Program-made: the position numbers and the translations under genes
The notes under the pieces: model-generated
Told to the model about the DNA's origin: nothing
Databases searched by the model: none
The model's input: only the letters and a program-made list of their open reading frames with translations
From: Gillisia sp. Hel1_33_143
GTDB taxonomy: Bacteria; Bacteroidota; Bacteroidia; Flavobacteriales; Flavobacteriaceae
NCBI RefSeq assembly: GCF_900104765.1
Contig: NZ_LT629737.1
Coordinates: forward strand, 868,001 to 932,000
Length of the DNA stretch: 64,000 bases
Direction of reading: 5' to 3'
Shown: positions 45,015 through 55,016 of the stretch, piece after piece
How positions within the stretch are numbered: position 1 is the first letter of the stretch
How the letters are laid out: every line of letters begins with the position of its first letter

Positions 45015-45128
45015 AGTATTGAGTATCGAGTATTTAGCGTTTAACCTAAATACTCGATACCTCCAATTTATTTAAAGATTAAATACGAACTTAAGCTAAC
45101 AACTACTCAAAGCTCAATACTCAATACT
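45015..45128. repeat. Nested inverted repeats between atpA and atpG
   Basis: Two perfect inverted pairs occupy the spacer: an outer 12-bp pair AGTATTGAGTAT (45015-45026) with ATACTCAATACT (45117-45128), and an inner 13-bp pair TATCGAGTATTTA (45024-45036) with TAAATACTCGATA (45047-45059). The outer right arm includes the atpA stop codon. It looks like a small palindromic extragenic element. Confidence 0.65.
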
Positions 45129-46707
45129 ATTTTTTATACTTTGCAGTAAGTTCACTTGCCACAGCCGTTAAAGTATCTGTTACTTCATCGGTTAGTTTTC
45201 CTGCTTTTAGAGTATCTAATACATCACGGTGTTTCACGTTAAGGAATTCTAGATAATCTCTTTCAAATTCTTTAATCTTATCTACAGGAACATTTCTTAC
45301 AAGATTCTTAGATCCAGCATAGATAATAGCAATTTGCTCTTCTACCGGATATGGATCGTTCTCTGCTTGCTTTAAGATCTCTACGTTACGCTTACCTCTT
45401 TCAATTACATTTAAAGTTGCAGCATCCAGGTCTGATCCAAATTTAGCAAAAGCTTCCAATTCACGGTATTGTGCTTGGTCTAACTTAAGCGTACCAGCTA
45501 CTTTTTTCATAGCCTTGATCTGAGCGTTACCCCCTACACGAGATACAGAAATACCCACGTCTATTGCAGGACGTACTCCAGAGTTAAATAGATCTGAAGT
45601 TAAGAAGATCTGACCATCTGTAATAGAAATTACGTTGGTAGGAATATATGCAGAAACGTCACCAGCCTGAGTTTCGATAATTGGTAATGCAGTTAAAGAA
45701 CCACCACCTTTTACCAAATGCTTAATTGAATCTGGAAGATCATTCATTTCTGAAGCGATCTTATCGTTATTAATAACTTTAGCTGCACGCTCTAATAATC
45801 TTGAGTGTAAGAAGAAAACATCCCCAGGATACGCCTCACGTCCCGGTGGACGACGTAGCAATAAGGATACTTCACGGTATGCTACCGCTTGCTTAGAAAG
45901 ATCATCATACACAATAAGTGCAGGACGACCAGTATCTCTAAAATACTCACCAATTGCAGCACCTGCAAATGGTGCGTATACCTGCATAGGTGCAGGATCT
46001 GAAGCATTAGCAGCAACAATGGTAGTATAAGCCATTGCACCTTTTTCTTCTAATTTCTGTGCAATTCCTGCAACAGTAGAAGCTTTTTGTCCAATAGCAA
46101 CATATATACAGTGCACCGGTTTCCCAGCATCGTAAAATTCTTTTTGATTAAGAATGGTATCGATACAAACCGCAGTTTTACCTGTTTGACGGTCACCAAT
46201 CACCAATTCTCTCTGTCCTCTTCCTACCGGTACCATAGCATCAATTGCTTTAATACCTGTTTGCATAGGCTCTGTAACCGGCTCACGGTAAATTACTCCC
46301 GGAGCTTTACGGTCTAATGGCATTTCGTAAGTTTCTCCTTCAATTGGACCTTTTCCATCAATTGGGCTACCTAAAGTGTCTAAAACTCTTCCGGTAATTC
46401 CCTCACCAACCTTAATAGATGCAATTCTCTGAGTTCTTTTTGCAACAGATCCTTCTTTAATTGCTTTAGAAGGTCCTAAAAGTACTACCCCTACGTTGTC
46501 TTCTTCAAGGTTAAGAACGATTCCTTCTAAACCACCTTCAAATTCAACTAATTCTCCGTATTGAGCATTACTTAAACCATAAATACGGGCAATCCCATCT
46601 CCTACGGTAAGCACTGTACCCACCTCATCTAAAGAAGCTTTTGCTTCAAAACCTGAGAGTTGTTTTTTTAATATTGCTGAAACTTCAGCAGGATTTACTT
46701 CGGCCAT
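45127..46707 (-). CDS. atpA: ATP synthase alpha subunit
   Basis: A 526-residue non-catalytic F1 subunit. The P-loop is GDRQTGKT, and the signature [14 protein letters not shown] is present. It has the usual three domains. There are 46 nt between atpH and atpA. The beta (atpD) and epsilon (atpC) genes are not in this operon, as is common in Bacteroidota. Confidence 0.99.
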   Translation of the reverse strand: MAEVNPAEVSAILKKQLSGFEAKASLDEVGTVLTVGDGIARIYGLSNAQYGELVEFEGGLEGIVLNLEEDNVGVVLLGPSKAIKEGSVAKRTQRIASIKVGEGITGRVLDTLGSPIDGKGPIEGETYEMPLDRKAPGVIYREPVTEPMQTGIKAIDAMVPVGRGQRELVIGDRQTGKTAVCIDTILNQKEFYDAGKPVHCIYVAIGQKASTVAGIAQKLEEKGAMAYTTIVAANASDPAPMQVYAPFAGAAIGEYFRDTGRPALIVYDDLSKQAVAYREVSLLLRRPPGREAYPGDVFFLHSRLLERAAKVINNDKIASEMNDLPDSIKHLVKGGGSLTALPIIETQAGDVSAYIPTNVISITDGQIFLTSDLFNSGVRPAIDVGISVSRVGGNAQIKAMKKVAGTLKLDQAQYRELEAFAKFGSDLDAATLNVIERGKRNVEILKQAENDPYPVEEQIAIIYAGSKNLVRNVPVDKIKEFERDYLEFLNVKHRDVLDTLKAGKLTDEVTDTLTAVASELTAKYKK

Positions 46708-46753
46708 AATTATTTAGAATAAAATTGGAACGCCTAATGCGCGCCTGTTTTAA

Positions 46754-47308
46754 TTAAATTTTTGATATAAATGTACTGTTCTTTAATTCTCTTTCTAAAT
46801 TACTAAGAGAATTAGCAACACTTGCATTGTATTGAAGATCTTCAATTCTAAGAATGAAACCTCCAATTATATTTGGATCTACAATATTATTAATAGTAGC
46901 ACCACCTCCAGTAAGCTCTGTAATTTTTGTTAAAATCTTAGCTTCAAGTTCAGCATTTAAAGGAACTGCAGTAGTTACTTTAGCTACCTGAACATGATTC
47001 ATCTCATTATACAATGAGATATAGGTCTGTGCTACTTCTTTTAAAATATTGATCCTTTTGTTCTCTATAAGCACATCAAAGGCTCCTAGAGTTACTTGAT
47101 TAACATCTTTAAAAATCTCTTTAAGAACATTCTTCTTAAGATTAGATTTTAATACCGGGCTTGTAAGCACATCATGAAGATCATTGCTACCAATAATTGT
47201 TTTTGAAATGGATTCCATATCAGAATTCACCACTTCAGCAACATTTTGGTCTTTAGCCAAATCTAGTATTGCTTTTGCATAACGTTGTGCAGCTCTGGTT
47301 CCTTTCAT
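46754..47308 (-). CDS. atpH: ATP synthase delta subunit
   Basis: A 184-residue peripheral-stalk subunit that links F1 to the b subunits. The N-terminal helical bundle (GTRAAQRYAKAILDLAKDQN) and a C-terminal segment GGFILRIEDLQYNASVANSL are typical. It starts 4 nt after the atpF stop. Confidence 0.95.
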   Translation of the reverse strand: MKGTRAAQRYAKAILDLAKDQNVAEVVNSDMESISKTIIGSNDLHDVLTSPVLKSNLKKNVLKEIFKDVNQVTLGAFDVLIENKRINILKEVAQTYISLYNEMNHVQVAKVTTAVPLNAELEAKILTKITELTGGGATINNIVDPNIIGGFILRIEDLQYNASVANSLSNLERELKNSTFISKI

Positions 47309-47312
47309 GTTA

Positions 47313-47807
47313 TTATTTTAAGGTAACGTCTTGTAACATTTCTTCAACAAGTCTTTGTTGCTTGTCTGAAGTTGCTAATTCATGACGTAACATTTTTTCT
47401 GCTATTTCAATAGATAATGCTGCTACCTGATTTTTGATATCTGCCATGGCAGATTTCTTTTCTGTTTGAATGATAGCTTGCGCCTGAGCAACTATTTGAT
47501 TTGCTTTTTCCTGAGCTTCTGTAGCTGCTTCAGCAATAACCTTTTCTTTTAATTCACGAGCTTCTTTAAGAATTGCATCTCTTTCTGCGCGCGCTTCTTT
47601 TAAAAGTTTTTCATTATCGGCATGCAAATTTTGCATCTCTTTTCTAGCATCTTCAGCAGAAGAAAGAGCATCATTAATAGAGTCTTCTCTTTTCTTAATA
47701 GCGCCTAAGATCGGATTCCAGGCAAATTTTGCCATTAAAAAGATCAGTACTAAAAAGACGATGGTTTGCCAGAAAAACAAGCCAATTTCAGGAGTTATTA
47801 AATCCAT
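47313..47807 (-). CDS. atpF: ATP synthase b subunit
   Basis: A 164-residue peripheral-stalk subunit with one N-terminal membrane helix (LFFWQTIVFLVLIFLMAKF) and a long charged alpha helix for the rest. It lies between atpE and atpH, 83 nt after atpE. Confidence 0.97.
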   Translation of the reverse strand: MDLITPEIGLFFWQTIVFLVLIFLMAKFAWNPILGAIKKREDSINDALSSAEDARKEMQNLHADNEKLLKEARAERDAILKEARELKEKVIAEAATEAQEKANQIVAQAQAIIQTEKKSAMADIKNQVAALSIEIAEKMLRHELATSDKQQRLVEEMLQDVTLK

Positions 47808-47890
47808 AATTACTTATATAAAAAAATTAAAACATCATTTTTAAAAACTCATTCGCAACCAACCGTTACGAATGAGCTTTTGGAAATTAA

Positions 47891-48124
<234 letters not shown>

Positions 48125-48139
48125 TTAAAAAATTAACAA

Positions 48140-49222
48140 TTAATGATGTTCATGTTCCTCAACCGCCATTCCTATAAATAGGGCAGACAGCATTGTAAAA
48201 ATAAACGCTTGAAGGAATGCTACTAACAATTCCAGTACTGTTATAAATAATGCAAAAGGAACCGATACCCCGGCAACTCCTGCGCTCTCTAAAATAAATA
48301 TAAGTGCCAATAAACTTAATACTACGATATGTCCTGCTGTAATGTTAGCAAACAAACGTATCATTAACGCAATTGGTTTAATAAAGAATCCCATCACCTC
48401 TACTACCGCCAGAATAGGCTTAACGAAAGTTGGTATTCCCGGCATCCAAAAAATATGCTTCCAGTAATCTTTGTTACCATTAATTAAAATAAGCACTAGT
48501 GTAAAAACACCTAAAGATACTGTTACTGCGATATTCCCTGTTACGTTGGCAGCACCTGGTAATAGCCCTAATAGGTTAGTGATCCAAATGAAGAAGAATA
48601 CCGTTAATAAGAAAGGCATGAACTTCATATATTTCTTTTCACCAATATTTGGTCTTGCAATTTCATCTCTTACGAATAACACTAATGTTTCCAATAAGTT
48701 ATTAAATCCTCTTGGAGCATGAGCGTTCTTCTTGTGGTGCTTAGAAAGACTTAAGAAGAAAACAAGCATTAATATTACTGTTAAGAACATAGCCGCTACG
48801 TTCTTCGTAATAGAAAAATCTAATGGCTGGGTTCCATTTACAACATGATGCTCTGCATCAAACTCTGCTTCTGTAGCCCCTTGGTTTAATTGATAGATGT
48901 TTTCATGGTAATTCACAAAGCTCATCCCGTCTTTCTCCACAATGTGGTGTCCTTCCGTATCGTGATGAAACTCACTAGACATAAAAGAAACTAATCCATT
49001 GTCTGTGTATAAAATTACCGGAAGTGGAAGAACTGCAGCGCTCTCACCTTCCCCAAAGAAATGCCATCCATGAGAATCACCAATGTGATGCATGATCATA
49101 TCTGTGGCATTAAATTTTTCTTTACCCTCATGTTCTTCGCTCTGATCCTTCGAAAATGAAAGAAAAGGAATAGAAGTTAACAAAAGTGTCACTATAATCT
49201 TAAAAGATTTCTGTGCTGTCAT
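48140..49222 (-). CDS. atpB: ATP synthase a subunit with N-terminal extension
   Basis: A 360-residue F0 stator subunit. The C-terminal about 210 residues hold the usual helices and the essential Arg in IALMIRLFANITAGH. The first about 140 residues are an extension with a signal-peptide-like start (FKIIVTLLLTSIPFLSFSKD) and a His-rich region (MIMHHIGDSHGWHFFGEGE), known from Bacteroidota a subunits but of unclear use. A separate promoter box precedes it. Confidence 0.97.
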   Translation of the reverse strand: MTAQKSFKIIVTLLLTSIPFLSFSKDQSEEHEGKEKFNATDMIMHHIGDSHGWHFFGEGESAAVLPLPVILYTDNGLVSFMSSEFHHDTEGHHIVEKDGMSFVNYHENIYQLNQGATEAEFDAEHHVVNGTQPLDFSITKNVAAMFLTVILMLVFFLSLSKHHKKNAHAPRGFNNLLETLVLFVRDEIARPNIGEKKYMKFMPFLLTVFFFIWITNLLGLLPGAANVTGNIAVTVSLGVFTLVLILINGNKDYWKHIFWMPGIPTFVKPILAVVEVMGFFIKPIALMIRLFANITAGHIVVLSLLALIFILESAGVAGVSVPFALFITVLELLVAFLQAFIFTMLSALFIGMAVEEHEHH

Positions 49223-49263
49223 AGTCCAGTTTAACTTAATAATTGCAGGCTCAAAATTCCGTG

Positions 49264-49271
49264 CAAAGGTA
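49264..49271 (-). promoter_or_regulatory. -7 box upstream of atpB
   Basis: The minus strand reads TACCTTTG, a perfect match, 41 nt before the atpB ATG in a 133-bp gap. It suggests that the structural F0F1 genes can be transcribed apart from the two small upstream genes. Confidence 0.5.
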
Positions 49272-49355
49272 TACTTTTAATTTTTATCTAAAAGTCCCGG
49301 TGTGAATTTTTTATCACTTTCCGCATTTTTATGGATTTTATTGACACACAATTAG

Positions 49356-49742
49356 TTATTTCGAATTGATTAACCTTACTGCTTGTATAGTTTCAAAAAT
49401 CAAATAAAAAAAATACGGAATAAAAAATGCGAAAATGTTTTCTATATCATCTTCTAGTCTTGCTAAAATCATTGGTAGTAAAAACAGTACAGCTGCCAGC
49501 ATCTTCAGAAGACTGGCTCCCATAAAGGCAAATCCAGTGTTCTCACTAAAATTATGATGTATCCACAACAAAATCAAATAAATAATGAGCGTAGACAACA
49601 CCATGAATGTATAGATAGCAGGTACTCCGTAATAAAATTCTGTAGTTTCAAAAAAGTTTACGGTTATAAAATATTGAGCTACAAAGAGAATTGCGGTTAC
49701 TAAACTTAATGAAATTAGGAAGCTGCGTAATTGTTGTTTCAT
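49356..49742 (-). CDS. DUF6168-like membrane protein
   Basis: A 128-residue protein with four membrane helices. The segment NTGFAFMGASLLKMLAAVLF resembles the DUF6168 family found next to atpI in flavobacteria. Its place, between AtpZ/AtpI and the a subunit, suggests a helper role in F0 assembly, like an AtpI-type chaperone. Confidence 0.75.
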   Translation of the reverse strand: MKQQLRSFLISLSLVTAILFVAQYFITVNFFETTEFYYGVPAIYTFMVLSTLIIYLILLWIHHNFSENTGFAFMGASLLKMLAAVLFLLPMILARLEDDIENIFAFFIPYFFYLIFETIQAVRLINSK

Positions 49743-49751
49743 GAATTTACT

Positions 49752-49979
49752 TTAATTGTCTTTACTTATTTGACTCACTTTTCGGATTACCTGATATAGG
49801 GCTATAAATACACCTAACAACGAAATACCTATAGTGAAGCCAGAATGCTCGTTTGGAAATTTTTCGTCCAGCCAGATCCCTAAAAAAACCCCTCCGCCTA
49901 TTATAATACCCATTTGGAATGCAATGTTTACAAATTCCAGATATTTATTTTTGGGTGAGCCCGACTTATTACTATCCAT
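49752..49979 (-). CDS. AtpZ/AtpI family protein
   Basis: A 75-residue two-helix membrane protein (MGIIIGGGVFLGIWLDEKFP) of the AtpZ/AtpI type. These proteins help build the c ring and may carry magnesium. The ATG at 49979 (MDSNKSGSPKNKYLEF) is preferred. It heads the ATP synthase operon, 9 nt before the DUF6168 gene. Confidence 0.88.
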   Translation of the reverse strand: MDSNKSGSPKNKYLEFVNIAFQMGIIIGGGVFLGIWLDEKFPNEHSGFTIGISLLGVFIALYQVIRKVSQISKDN

Positions 49980-50029
49980 GTTATTAATAAAATTTAAAAT
50001 CACTTATATATTTTTCAAAGTGACAGAGT

Positions 50030-50037
50030 CAAATATA
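50030..50037 (-). promoter_or_regulatory. -7 box, ATP synthase operon
   Basis: The minus strand reads TATATTTG, a perfect match, 50 nt before the AtpZ/AtpI ATG and just past the sprE stop. The -33 region would fall in the end of sprE and is not clear. Confidence 0.45.
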
Positions 50038-50040
50038 TTT

Positions 50041-52596
50041 TTATTCTTTTACCGAGGTATTCTTATAATCCTCTAAAGTTTTATGCACTAGAGCAACTTT
50101 ATAATTTTCTGATGAGATCACAATTGGTTCCTTTTCAAAAGCATATATCTTGTTCTCTCTTAAAAGCTCCTCAAAACCTAAAGCTCTACTTCTACTGCCA
50201 ATTCCATGAACAACCAATAACACTACATCCTTAGAATATATATCTATAGAGGTGGTGTATTTATAGTTTAATTCTGTAATAGCCTTCTCTACTTTTTCCT
50301 TTAGTTTTTCTACTTCTGCCTTATCCTCATATGGAAATTCATAAAGTAATTTCATGTTTTGAGAAAGTGTATCAGGTTTAAACTTGTTTGCCGCTAATGC
50401 TGGTAGAGAATTGGTTAACAAATCTTGAGCTTTTTTTCCAGATTCAGTTTCAGGATATTTAAGAGCTACATTCTTAAGCGCAAGTCTATAAGCATCAAAT
50501 CCAACCAATCTACCAGTAGCAAGTGCTTTCAACAATTCTATCTTTGGTAAGAGTTCATCATCATTAAACTCTTCTAAATATTCTGAACTCAGCTCTAAGA
50601 CCTCAACATATTCTCCTTGCTCGTAGCGCTTAAATAGTTCTTGATATTTATCTTCTGCTTTATTATCTATCTCTATTGCCAGTCCAGGATTCTTAATGCT
50701 TGCGGCATATCTAGAATCTGGATATTTTGCTAGTATATCTTGTTTATATTTTTCTGCAGCTACACGATCTCCCTGAGCATCATAGATCTGATATAGATAA
50801 TAATTTGCAGGTACTACAAGACGTTCTTCATTGGTATACATTAATAAAGCTTCCAGTTTTTGCTTTGCCATTTCATCTTCCTGAAATTTCTCACGATATA
50901 CCAAACCTAATCTGTAATAAGCATCATTTCGTTGTGCCTTAAGACTATCAATCTCTACAGCATCTACAGGAATTCTTGAAATATAGGTTTGTGGATCGAA
51001 CTCAGGACTGCTGGATAACATATCTTCTGAGACCTGATTTAATGTATCTACCCTTGCATTGGAAATGATCTCTAGAGTAGATCTCCAGTTATCCTGAAGC
51101 TTTCTTGGGCCCCAGACTCTTAAAAATTCCTTCAAGCCATTAGCAACGCGTGTAGGGTTATAGAAATAGAATAAATTTCCTGCGTTTGGTACCCCAAGGG
51201 AGGGTGGTAAACCCGGACCGCTAATTGGTGAATTATTATTTTGAAGTGTATTAAGTTGGGCAACCTCACCTTTTATAGCCTTCGCTATAGCCAGTGTTTT
51301 TAAACTATCTGCATAATTGGTAAAATAAGTTTCACGCGCTGCTACTCCCATATCTACTAACTTTAAGATACTATCGTTCTTATCTGCTATGGCTTCATAC
51401 TTTATAACATCTTGAAGATTATCTCTTTTTCGTTTTATAAAAAAATAATCTCTGGTTGTTGTAGGTATCTTGGTTAATGTACTATCATAATAAACACTGG
51501 CGTTTCTAAAATTTGCATTATCAAAATTAATATCGCCTAAGGTCTCGTAGTTTACAGATTGTAGAAAACTATCGTTAGACTGGGTTCTTAGCGATCTATT
51601 ATAATAATCTATAGCACCCTGAATGGAATCTTCATGATTGTAGTATTCTCCTATTTGAAAATAAATCTTATCTAAGAAGTCTCTGTTCTCTCTATTTTCT
51701 TCCATTTCTGAAAGCATTAGCATAAGATCTTCAGGATTTCCGGTATCAAAATTAAAATTTCGTGCCTTCCCTAAATATGCATTTATATAATATTCTCTGG
51801 GAGATCTTCTGTTTAGGCGAATTACTTTATCAAATGCATAATTAGCGCTATCTCTATTGCTAAGCCTGTTGTATAATTGACCTAAAATGAAATTATAACG
51901 CCCCTCTTCTGCCATAATTTTTGTAAAATTTGCAGCAGTTTTCATAGGAGCTACAGCACTATCTAAAGCATTGGTATTTATATAAGCCTGAGCCAAAATT
52001 GCATTGGCATCTGCCCTATCCTGATCTTTTAAGGTTTCAAATTCTAAAAGACGCTTAAGATTTTTAATAGCCAACTCATTATTCTGAAGTCTGATGTTTG
52101 TCTTTTCACGCCATATCTGAGCATGATTAATAGTATTGCTGGCAGGATATTTATATAAAATATAATTAAAGGCTTCTAATGCCGGAATAAATCGCTGATC
52201 GTAATATCTGGACTTTCCTAACAGCAAATAAGCTTCATCAATTTGAGGGTTGTTCTCTTTTCCTGCAATGAGCATAGAATGCTTTTGAATTGCTTTGGTA
52301 GCTTTATCTTCAGACAATCTAAAGAATTCATTTCTCTCGGAACCGGGAAGCAGAATTTCTTGAGAAACCTGCATCCTTTCAACAGGAAGTATATCCCAGA
52401 AATTCTCGTTATACCCTTGGTCTATTTGCTTTTTACCCTGCTCTAGGGCAACATTACCATTATATAACGTATTATATTCTGCAGTAACAGCATGCCAATT
52501 TCTATTGATGAAGGTGTCCTTTTTCCTAGAACATCCAACAATAGAGAGTATGGAAATAAGAAATATAAAGCCAGAGGAAATTCTATTCAAAATCAA
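50041..52596 (-). CDS. sprE: Type IX secretion/gliding lipoprotein SprE (PorW-like)
   Basis: An 851-residue TPR lipoprotein with lipobox LSIVGC and the family's conserved start NRNWHAVTAEYNTLYNGNVA. TPR repeats fill most of the length, with a short C-terminal domain (SSENYKVALVHKTLEDY). SprE in Flavobacterium and PorW in Porphyromonas are needed for type IX secretion and gliding. The start is a TTG; two are possible (52596 or 52590), and no ATG fits. It precedes the ATP synthase operon on the same strand. Confidence 0.88.
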   Translation of the reverse strand: MILNRISSGFIFLISILSIVGCSRKKDTFINRNWHAVTAEYNTLYNGNVALEQGKKQIDQGYNENFWDILPVERMQVSQEILLPGSERNEFFRLSEDKATKAIQKHSMLIAGKENNPQIDEAYLLLGKSRYYDQRFIPALEAFNYILYKYPASNTINHAQIWREKTNIRLQNNELAIKNLKRLLEFETLKDQDRADANAILAQAYINTNALDSAVAPMKTAANFTKIMAEEGRYNFILGQLYNRLSNRDSANYAFDKVIRLNRRSPREYYINAYLGKARNFNFDTGNPEDLMLMLSEMEENRENRDFLDKIYFQIGEYYNHEDSIQGAIDYYNRSLRTQSNDSFLQSVNYETLGDINFDNANFRNASVYYDSTLTKIPTTTRDYFFIKRKRDNLQDVIKYEAIADKNDSILKLVDMGVAARETYFTNYADSLKTLAIAKAIKGEVAQLNTLQNNNSPISGPGLPPSLGVPNAGNLFYFYNPTRVANGLKEFLRVWGPRKLQDNWRSTLEIISNARVDTLNQVSEDMLSSSPEFDPQTYISRIPVDAVEIDSLKAQRNDAYYRLGLVYREKFQEDEMAKQKLEALLMYTNEERLVVPANYYLYQIYDAQGDRVAAEKYKQDILAKYPDSRYAASIKNPGLAIEIDNKAEDKYQELFKRYEQGEYVEVLELSSEYLEEFNDDELLPKIELLKALATGRLVGFDAYRLALKNVALKYPETESGKKAQDLLTNSLPALAANKFKPDTLSQNMKLLYEFPYEDKAEVEKLKEKVEKAITELNYKYTTSIDIYSKDVVLLVVHGIGSRSRALGFEELLRENKIYAFEKEPIVISSENYKVALVHKTLEDYKNTSVKE

Positions 52597-52701
52597 TACG
52601 TTCTTGATGTTATAAATAACTGTAGCACTTAGGTTTTAGTATGCTAAAATACGTTTCTTTTTGGAAAAGAATGATAGATAGAATTTTGGGCTTCAAAAAA
52701 T

Positions 52702-53415
52702 TTATTGTTCAATAAATTCGTCTTTAGAAAAATAGGCTTCCAGCTCTTGGAGCGTTGCAGGAGAGGTAATTATATCTTTTTCTAAGAGTCCATGATTAAG
52801 AACAACAATTCTCTCACACACCTCCGTAATATGAATTAGGTCATGGCTGGAGATAAGAATAGTGGTATCTCGTGCAGCGGTTAGTTCTTTAATAGTTTTT
52901 TTAAGTCTAATTTGGGTAGTTGGATCTAGATTAGCAAAAGGCTCATCCAAAATAACAACTTTAGGCTTTCCTATAAGTGCTGCTACTATTCCAACCTTCT
53001 TTTGATTTCCTTTTGAAAAATCTCGCAAATATTTACGCTTGTTCAAAATTTCTCCATTAAAGAATTCTTCAAATTTTTCTAGAACAGCATCTACATCTGC
53101 CTTATTCTGCTCTCTTAATTCTCCAATAAAATAGAAATATTCTTCTGGAGTAAGATAACCTATCAAAAAACTTTCATCTATAAATGAAGATGTAAATGGT
53201 TTCCAGTCTTCACTTTGGTTTACCGTAATTTCATTATTAAAAATGTTTCCGGTGGTAGGCTGAATAAGGTCTAATAAAAGACTGAAAAATGTTGTTTTTC
53301 CGGCTCCATTGTTCCCAACCAGACCAAAACTTTGACCTTCAGGAATATCAAGATGATCTATATTTAGCACTGTATTGCCTTTATAAACTTTTTTAAGATT
53401 TGTTGCTGTGATCAT
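52702..53415 (-). CDS. ABC transporter ATP-binding protein
   Basis: A 237-residue ATPase with Walker A (GNNGAGKTT), signature FSKGNQKKVG, and Walker B (KVVILDEPFANLD). The signature FSKGN instead of LSGGQ is common in ABC-2 exporters. It lies 24 nt after a DUF5687 membrane protein gene, its likely permease. Substrate unknown. Confidence 0.94.
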   Translation of the reverse strand: MITATNLKKVYKGNTVLNIDHLDIPEGQSFGLVGNNGAGKTTFFSLLLDLIQPTTGNIFNNEITVNQSEDWKPFTSSFIDESFLIGYLTPEEYFYFIGELREQNKADVDAVLEKFEEFFNGEILNKRKYLRDFSKGNQKKVGIVAALIGKPKVVILDEPFANLDPTTQIRLKKTIKELTAARDTTILISSHDLIHITEVCERIVVLNHGLLEKDIITSPATLQELEAYFSKDEFIEQ

Positions 53416-53439
53416 TTCTGAAATTATTTAACTGTATTG

Positions 53440-54924
53440 TTATTCTCCTTTTTGACTAAAACCTTCTATCATCTCATATTTATTCTTCTTATAGACCTGA
53501 GAGATAAAGTTGATAGCATTCGTTCTAAAGAACATTCCTAGTATTCCTAAACCTAATAGAAAAGCCATGCCGCTTTCAAAAGAAACATACTTATCAAATA
53601 ACCAGAAAAATACTACCGGTAGTACCATTAAGGGTAAACTTACCAGCCATTGTGTTGCTCCCGTGCCTTGATAGTTCATAAACGGACTTTTGTCTAGATC
53701 TATTCTTTTTCTGTTGAAAGAGCCTGCATAGAGAAGCATCGGGATATTAATACCAATATTGTACACCGCACAAACAATGTTCAACATAAATATTCTCCAT
53801 CCAAAGTAAACATAGGGAGTAGCTAATATTACAAGAATAACCACACTAAAAGACATTAATGCCGCCTTGGCAGTTAGGTATTTTTTTAAAGGAATATTTT
53901 GAGCCATGATCATGGAATAGTATTTAGCATCCCAAGCCGGAATGAATTGTCCAAAATTGATCATAAAGATTCCTGTAATGAAGATGCCAACAAATACAAA
54001 GAACCATGGATTATTTTGATAAGAATCTTGAGGATAGAAGAACATTCCATACCCTAATAACAATAAAGACATATAAATGGTGGTTTTAGGCCTTTTATTA
54101 CGCCAGATAAGCTTAAGATCTTGCTGTAAATACGGTGCTATATCTCCGAATTTCTTGGTCCATAAGAATTCTTTTGTGTCTGCGCTTTTTGTTTGCTCCT
54201 TTAAGGTAGCATCTAAATAGAACTTCCCTTCTAGATTTAGCTGATTCCATTTAAACAATCCTATAAAAAGGAGAACCGGAATAATTGCATAATATGGAGT
54301 TTCAATAATTTGATCTAAAACACTTCCAAACCAAAGTCCAATTTTAAAAACCTCAAAATAATCTAATAGAAAAAAGCCAAGAACCAATAAAATAAATGGA
54401 AGCAATGCCTTTGAATTCTCTGTGAATCTCTTTTTGATGATAAAATTGGCATAATTAACTGATAGCGTTAAAAAACTTAGAGCAATCATCCATGCAATGA
54501 TTGATAAATCTGGATGTGATTGCTTATACATATTAAAGATCCCAAATGGAATGATAATAAGTAGTGGTAAGAAGTTGAAGAAGGAGAAAAGTGATTTTAT
54601 CAATACAAAATTCACTAATTTTCTTTTGCTAATAGGCAAAACCATAAGAGGTTTAATATCTAGCACTGGTAGGGTTTGCAATAAGAATCTATAAGCTAGT
54701 TCAGCCAGAAGCCATACCAGCACATAATTATTTACAAATATCAAGGGGTCTGCCTCTGGAAAATGTTCTTTAATGATCGGGAAAAGTCCTATTCCAAAGA
54801 ATAAAAAAATAGCGATAAAATAGAGTGCTAAGAAACCCATTACGATCTTAAGTCCTAAACTTTTGCCCATACTGGCAGATCTAAAGAAAGATTTCCATTC
54901 TAGCCAAATTAAACGCTTAAACAT
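53440..54924 (-). CDS. DUF5687 ABC-2-type permease
   Basis: A 494-residue protein with about 10-12 membrane helices. The N-terminal segment RLIWLEWKSFFRSASMGKSL is characteristic of DUF5687 proteins in Bacteroidota. It pairs with the ABC ATPase downstream to form an export system of unknown cargo. Confidence 0.88.
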   Translation of the reverse strand: MFKRLIWLEWKSFFRSASMGKSLGLKIVMGFLALYFIAIFLFFGIGLFPIIKEHFPEADPLIFVNNYVLVWLLAELAYRFLLQTLPVLDIKPLMVLPISKRKLVNFVLIKSLFSFFNFLPLLIIIPFGIFNMYKQSHPDLSIIAWMIALSFLTLSVNYANFIIKKRFTENSKALLPFILLVLGFFLLDYFEVFKIGLWFGSVLDQIIETPYYAIIPVLLFIGLFKWNQLNLEGKFYLDATLKEQTKSADTKEFLWTKKFGDIAPYLQQDLKLIWRNKRPKTTIYMSLLLLGYGMFFYPQDSYQNNPWFFVFVGIFITGIFMINFGQFIPAWDAKYYSMIMAQNIPLKKYLTAKAALMSFSVVILVILATPYVYFGWRIFMLNIVCAVYNIGINIPMLLYAGSFNRKRIDLDKSPFMNYQGTGATQWLVSLPLMVLPVVFFWLFDKYVSFESGMAFLLGLGILGMFFRTNAINFISQVYKKNKYEMIEGFSQKGE

Positions 54925-54991
54925 ATATTCAAGTTTTTATACAAGTGTTGAAATTTACCAATTTGTTACAAATTAAAAACCCCAGACTTTG

Positions 54992-54999
54992 TATTTTTG
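54992..54999 (+). promoter_or_regulatory. -7 box, oxidoreductase gene
   Basis: TATTTTTG is a perfect match 17 nt before the ATG at 55017. No good -33 spacing. Confidence 0.45.
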
Positions 55000-55016
55000 C
55001 GCACAAAGATTATGAC

